From contig JAJXUS010000038.1 of assembly GCA_021782675.1 (NCBI GenBank), positions 1 through 10,007 on the forward strand: a stretch of 10,007 nucleotides of DNA, given 5' to 3'. A program made the translations under genes and the position numbers. The stretch comes from Acidobacteriota bacterium (lineage in GTDB: Bacteria > Acidobacteriota > Terriglobia > Terriglobales > Acidobacteriaceae). The notes under the pieces are model-generated. The model saw nothing but the letters and a program-made list of their open reading frames with translations, was not told where the DNA came from and did no database searches. Below are positions 7,368 to 10,007 of the stretch, in pieces (position 1 is the stretch's first letter; every line of letters starts with the position of its first letter).

Positions 7368-7483
7368 TGATTTTTTCCGGAGAAACGCGTCTCCTAATGG
7401 TAATTCCGTCGGATTCTGCAGCGAGCATTGTTGTGGGCCGCGTCCTTGAGCCATACTGGAGAAGAGAGGAAACGAGCGAATCC
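7368..7483. other. Divergent promoter region between the glycosyltransferase and nuoB
   Basis: These 116 bases must carry the start signals for both genes if the chosen starts are right. I found no convincing -35/-10 pair in either direction. The best plus-strand pair is TTGTTG at 7429-7434 with CATACT at 7453-7458 (18 bases apart), which is poor. A GAGAGGA at 7464-7470 lies 13 bases before the nuoB ATG, longer than usual for a ribosome site. Confidence 0.35.
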
Positions 7484-8056
7484 ATGCCAGAAGAACTCAA
7501 AGATCGCTATCTCTTTGGCCACCTGGAAAGCAGTGCGGTCAACCAACGCAAGGTTCGCGAGGTCAACTACGGACAGGAGCAGCACGAGGGAATTGTTCTC
7601 ACCACCGTCGATACGGCGTTGAACTGGGTCCGCAAGAGCTCGATCTGGCCGATGACCTTTGGTCTTGCCTGCTGTGCGATTGAAATGATGTCGATGGGTG
7701 CGTCCCGATTCGACATTGCGCGGTTTGGCGCGGAGGTTTTTCGTCCTTCGCCGCGGCAGTCGGACCTGATGGTGATCGCCGGCCGGGTTTCGAATAAGAT
7801 GGCGCCGGTGATTCGCCGTCTTTATGACCAGATGCCAGAACCAAAATGGGTCATTTCGATGGGAGCCTGTGCGACCTCGGGCGGAGTTTTTAACAACTAT
7901 GCGCTGGTCCAGGGAGTGAACCAGGTGATCCCGGTCGACGTATATGTTCCCGGATGCCCGCCGCGGCCCGAGCAGTTGATTTACGCGCTGACCCTGTTGC
8001 AGGAAAAGATTCTCCGGGAGAAGGGGACAACGCGCAAGGTTCTGAACCTGGCTTGA
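7484..8056 (+). CDS. nuoB: NADH-quinone oxidoreductase subunit B (NuoB)
   Basis: The complex I subunit (PSST homolog) that holds iron-sulfur cluster N2, the last electron carrier before quinone, at the peripheral-arm/membrane interface. The protein has 190 residues, normal for the family. All four cluster cysteines are present: C63 and C64 in [11 protein letters not shown]129 in GACATSGG, and C158 in [31 protein letters not shown] and [14 protein letters not shown] are standard for the family. About 37 residues precede the conserved core, as in many homologs. ATG at 7484 is the best start; upstream in-frame TTG (7367) and ATG (7397) would add residues unlike the family, although the ribosome site here is weak. 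It is alone: no nuoA before it, no nuoC after it, and the neighbours are a divergent glycosyltransferase and an OmpA-like gene. The other subunits must be elsewhere. Confidence 0.97.
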   Translation: MPEELKDRYLFGHLESSAVNQRKVREVNYGQEQHEGIVLTTVDTALNWVRKSSIWPMTFGLACCAIEMMSMGASRFDIARFGAEVFRPSPRQSDLMVIAGRVSNKMAPVIRRLYDQMPEPKWVISMGACATSGGVFNNYALVQGVNQVIPVDVYVPGCPPRPEQLIYALTLLQEKILREKGTTRKVLNLA

Positions 8057-8144
8057 AATTCAAACGGAGTCTTGCGCGGTGTTCATCAGGGGTCTGTCGT
8101 GGAAATTGAGACGGGATCGAGTAGAAATCCTTCTTGGCGGCAAC

Positions 8145-8160
8145 GTATCTCTTAAGATAC
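8145..8160. repeat. Small perfect inverted repeat downstream of nuoB
   Basis: GTATCT and AGATAC separated by CTTA, a six-pair stem with a four-base loop. It is not followed by a T run, so it is not a standard terminator. It could be a protein-binding palindrome or an mRNA 3' end structure. Confidence 0.35.
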
Positions 8161-8177
8161 CTTTGCATCAGAGCCTG

Positions 8178-8194
8178 AAAGGGGATAACCTTTT
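8178..8194 (+). terminator. Weak terminator-like hairpin downstream of nuoB
   Basis: AAAGG and CCTTT pair around the loop GGATAA, and four T residues close the structure at 8191-8194. The stem has only two G:C pairs, so termination would be weak. It is the best placed T-tailed hairpin for the nuoB transcript. Confidence 0.25.
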
Positions 8195-8208
8195 GAGCGA
8201 CCGTATGT

Positions 8209-8227
8209 TCTAATTCAAAGAATTAGA
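8209..8227. repeat. Perfect 8-bp inverted repeat, operator-like
   Basis: TCTAATTC and GAATTAGA separated by AAA: a perfect 19-base palindrome in an otherwise GC-rich genome. With only two G:C pairs it would be a poor RNA terminator, so a repressor or activator site upstream of the OmpA-like gene is as likely. It lies about 140 bases before that start. Confidence 0.4.
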
Positions 8228-8292
8228 CAGTATTTTGTTACACGGTGGTTACAGCTCCAGCGGAAAGCCGACCGTCCGGCATCTCCGTCAGG

Positions 8293-8328
8293 ATCCGGCT
8301 ATATACCGTGCCTGGAAGAGGGCCGGAT
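8293..8328 (+). repeat. Stem-loop in the leader of the OmpA-like gene
   Basis: ATCCGGC and GCCGGAT form a seven-pair stem around 22 bases, ending one base before an alternative in-frame ATG (8329) and about 26 bases before the ribosome site. If transcribed, it could influence message stability or translation. Confidence 0.35.
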
Positions 8329-8354
8329 ATGAAACTTCTGTACAGAAATGTTGT

Positions 8355-8359
8355 GGAGG
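8355..8359 (+). promoter_or_regulatory. Ribosome binding site of the OmpA-like gene
   Basis: GGAGG, eight bases before the ATG at 8368. It favours this start over the in-frame ATG at 8329. Confidence 0.7.
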
Positions 8360-8367
8360 ATACAGGG

Positions 8368-10007
8368 ATGGAACATTCAAAAGTACGCTCAACGGGCCGT
8401 TTGCTGGCAGCCGTATGCGTATTCGGTCTTGGGTCGGCTCTGATTGCGCAGACGGCCAGTTCATCGTCGACAGGTGCTGCCGCAAACGCGACGCAGAATG
8501 CAGCGACGAAACCGGCAGCGGGGATGAATCCATCACGCGCCGATATTTTTCTTGGGTACTCATACCTGGCGCCGCACGGCAATATCCAGGGAGCGCCGTA
8601 TAAGGACGTCAACGTAGGCGCCATTGGCAGCGGAGCGTACTACTTTAATAAGTTCCTGGGCGGCGAAGTCAGTCTGGCGTCGCATCCGGATGGTCCGGGC
8701 GATGGCTTCACCACCATCAACGGTGGCCCGATCGTGCGCTTCCCTCTGGAGGGGATGACGCCGTTCCTGCACGCCCTGGTGGGGACAACCCGGATTGGCG
8801 GCCCCAACTACAACACAGTCGAATCTGACGGCGTGACGCCGATCCACCTGGTCAATCCCTATCGCTGGGGCGTGAATTTGACGGTTGGCGGCGGTCTCGA
8901 TTACAACCTGCCGTTTATGCACCACCACCTGGGTCTGCGTCTCTTCCAGGTCGATTATCAATACATGCACAGCTCGTTTGGGCCGGCCATCACGCTGCCG
9001 CCTGACGGATCGACGAACATTGAGGGCGGCCGTGCCAACATCAATGCGGCGCAACTGAGCACCGGGTTGCTGTACCACATCGGCAGCATTCTGCCACCAC
9101 CGCCAGTTACCTATACCTGCTCGGCCAGCCCGACCGAGGTTTATCCTGGCGATCCGGTAACTGTCACGTGCAATGCTCAAAACCTGAATCCCAAAAAGAC
9201 CCCAACTTATACCTGGACCAGCACTGGCGGAAAAGTCAGCGGCACGTCTTCTACGGGTAATGTAGACACCTCGAATCTGGCGCCCGGCACGTACACGGTT
9301 ACCGGTCACGTCACCGAAGGCAATAAGGCCGGACAGTCAGCGGACGGCAACGCTACCTTCACCGTCAAGCCGTTTGAGCCGCCAACAATCTCATGCTCGG
9401 CCAATCCGACCACGGTCAGCCCGGGTGAATCTGCGACCATTACGGCGCAGGGTGTGAGTCCGCAGAACCGGCCGCTCACTTACAGCTATAGCGCTTCGTC
9501 GGGCCAGGTCAGCGGTTCCAATGGCACCGCCACGCTGACGACCACCGGCGTCGCTCCTGGAGCCGTCACCGTAACCTGCAACGTGGCGGACGACAAGGGC
9601 CACACAGCCTCTTCGACCACCACGGTAACGGTCAACGCACCGCCGCCGCCGCCGGCTCCGAAGGTTGAGACCCTGTGCTCGATCAACTTCGGCCGCGACA
9701 AGCGTCGTCCGGAGCGCGTCGACAACGAAGCCAAGGCCTGTCTGGACGATGTCGCCCTCAACCTGCAGCGCAATGCGGATGCGAAGGCTGTGCTGGTCGG
9801 CAGCAGCGCCCCGAACGAGCGCCACGCAGCGAAGGCAGCCGCTCAGCGCGCCGTTAACACAAAGGCTTACCTGGTGAATGAGAAGGGCATCGATCCTTCG
9901 CGGATCGACGTTCGCACCGGCAATGCCGGCTCCATGGAAGTGCAGAACTACCTGGTGCCTGCAGGCGCGACCTTCGACAACGCTGTGCAGGGCACCAGCC
10001 CTGTCTC
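8368..10007 (+). CDS. Secreted outer-membrane protein: beta-barrel, two Ig/PKD-like domains, divergent OmpA-like domain (runs off the right edge)
   Basis: 547 residues are visible. Residues 1-27 are a signal peptide (RLLAAVCVFGLGSALIAQ), followed by a Ser/Ala/Thr-rich spacer to ~55. Residues 57-241 look like a small OmpA-type eight-stranded barrel (RADIFLGYSYLAP at the start, LSTGLLYHIG at the end). PPPP leads into two related Ig/PKD-like domains at 247-335 and 340-424. Five prolines (425-429) then join a C-terminal OmpA-like domain from ~434: INFGRDKRRPERVDNEAKAC, then AYLVNEKGIDPSRIDVRTG. The domain order suggests a barrel anchored in the outer membrane with a periplasmic arm toward the cell wall. 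However, the usual GHTD is GSSAP (478-482), so the diaminopimelate-binding aspartate is missing, while R494 of the RA motif is present. Combinations of this kind are known in Acidobacteriota. The start at 8368 has GGAGG eight bases upstream; the in-frame ATG at 8329 would give a less standard signal peptide. The C-terminus is not visible. Confidence 0.85.
   Translation, partial: MEHSKVRSTGRLLAAVCVFGLGSALIAQTASSSSTGAAANATQNAATKPAAGMNPSRADIFLGYSYLAPHGNIQGAPYKDVNVGAIGSGAYYFNKFLGGEVSLASHPDGPGDGFTTINGGPIVRFPLEGMTPFLHALVGTTRIGGPNYNTVESDGVTPIHLVNPYRWGVNLTVGGGLDYNLPFMHHHLGLRLFQVDYQYMHSSFGPAITLPPDGSTNIEGGRANINAAQLSTGLLYHIGSILPPPPVTYTCSASPTEVYPGDPVTVTCNAQNLNPKKTPTYTWTSTGGKVSGTSSTGNVDTSNLAPGTYTVTGHVTEGNKAGQSADGNATFTVKPFEPPTISCSANPTTVSPGESATITAQGVSPQNRPLTYSYSASSGQVSGSNGTATLTTTGVAPGAVTVTCNVADDKGHTASSTTTVTVNAPPPPPAPKVETLCSINFGRDKRRPERVDNEAKACLDDVALNLQRNADAKAVLVGSSAPNERHAAKAAAQRAVNTKAYLVNEKGIDPSRIDVRTGNAGSMEVQNYLVPAGATFDNAVQGTSPV
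9106..9639 (+). repeat. Two tandem Ig/PKD-like domain repeats within the OmpA-like gene
   Basis: The encoded units share a common pattern: a first-strand motif CSASPTEVYPG or CSANPTTVSPG, a KVSG/QVSG turn mid-domain, then LAPGTYTV or VAPGAVTV, and a final TVK/TVN strand before prolines. Unit 1 is 9106-9372 and unit 2 is 9385-9639. The DNA has diverged, so this is an old duplication. Unit 1 has cysteines C251 and C268; unit 2 has C343 and C404, so any disulfide pattern differs. Confidence 0.7.
9640..9654 (+). repeat. Short CCG microsatellite coding a proline linker
   Basis: Five uninterrupted CCG codons encode Pro-Pro-Pro-Pro-Pro (residues 425-429) between the second Ig-like domain and the OmpA-like domain. 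Length changes here would be in frame and would only alter the linker. Confidence 0.6.

Larger units (their letters stand above)
8057..8367. other. Intergenic region with inverted repeats between nuoB and the OmpA-like gene
   Basis: These 311 bases hold no gene I can support. The middle (about 8110-8240) is clearly richer in A/T than its surroundings and carries three short hairpins (listed separately); a longer, G/C-rich stem lies at 8293-8328. The region should contain the end of the nuoB transcript and the promoter and leader of the OmpA-like gene. I found no strong G/C-rich stem followed by a T run. A TAGACA at 8224-8229 resembles a -35 box (five of six) but has no -10 box at the right distance. 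Confidence 0.5.

Noticed and set aside
7368..7454. Longer form of the glycosyltransferase starting at ATG 7454
   Set aside because: No ribosome site precedes it and the extra residues are unlike a GT-B start; the start at 7367 directly precedes the first beta-strand.
8329..8367. Alternative start of the OmpA-like gene at ATG 8329
   Set aside because: It is in frame, but GGAGG sits at ideal distance from 8368 and the shorter form gives a standard signal peptide. It cannot be fully excluded.
8235..8624. Open frames on both strands at the start of the OmpA-like gene
   Set aside because: Both overlap the signal peptide and barrel coding sequence in other frames and have no family features.
1..10007. 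Search for CRISPR arrays, tRNA or rRNA genes, insertion sequences, integrase or toxin-antitoxin genes
   Set aside because: No regularly spaced repeats, cloverleaf-like segments, transposase-like or integrase-like proteins were seen; the region is covered by conserved envelope and housekeeping genes.

Overview
The window is GC-rich, gene-dense bacterial chromosome. It most resembles an acidobacterium (Acidobacteriota, Terriglobia-like). This is inferred from three things: an Oar-type TonB-dependent receptor with an N-terminal carboxypeptidase-regulatory-like domain, an OmpA-type protein with Ig/PKD-like repeats and a degenerate OmpA-like end, and lipid A synthesis (lpxD), which shows a Gram-negative envelope. 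No RNA gene, insertion sequence, phage gene or CRISPR array was seen.

Minus strand, positions 1 to 7367, in transcription order: a family 4-like glycosyltransferase (7367-6399); a 275-base gap with a weak promoter candidate; an elongation factor G paralog (6123-3982); lpxD (3957-2956), 24 bases later; a 185-base gap with a weak hairpin; a YmdB-family metallophosphoesterase starting at GTG (2770-1973); and, three bases after its stop, a GTG-started TonB-dependent receptor (1969 to beyond the left edge). Plus strand, from 7484: a complete nuoB (7484-8056) with no other nuo gene beside it; a 311-base gap with several inverted repeats; and a secreted barrel/Ig/OmpA-like protein (8368 to beyond the right edge). 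The glycosyltransferase and nuoB are divergent across 116 bases.

The set is mostly envelope and housekeeping functions: lipid A acylation, sugar transfer, outer-membrane import, envelope anchoring, respiration, translation and cyclic-nucleotide/RNA turnover. It does not look like a mobile island or defence locus, and I found no clearly new system. The points most worth a second look are: altered GTPase motifs in the EF-G paralog; a 40-codon upstream reading frame overlapping its start; the lone nuoB; loss of the peptidoglycan-binding aspartate in the OmpA-like domain; odd substitutions near the LpxD active site; and the tight in-frame stop/start between the phosphoesterase and receptor genes.
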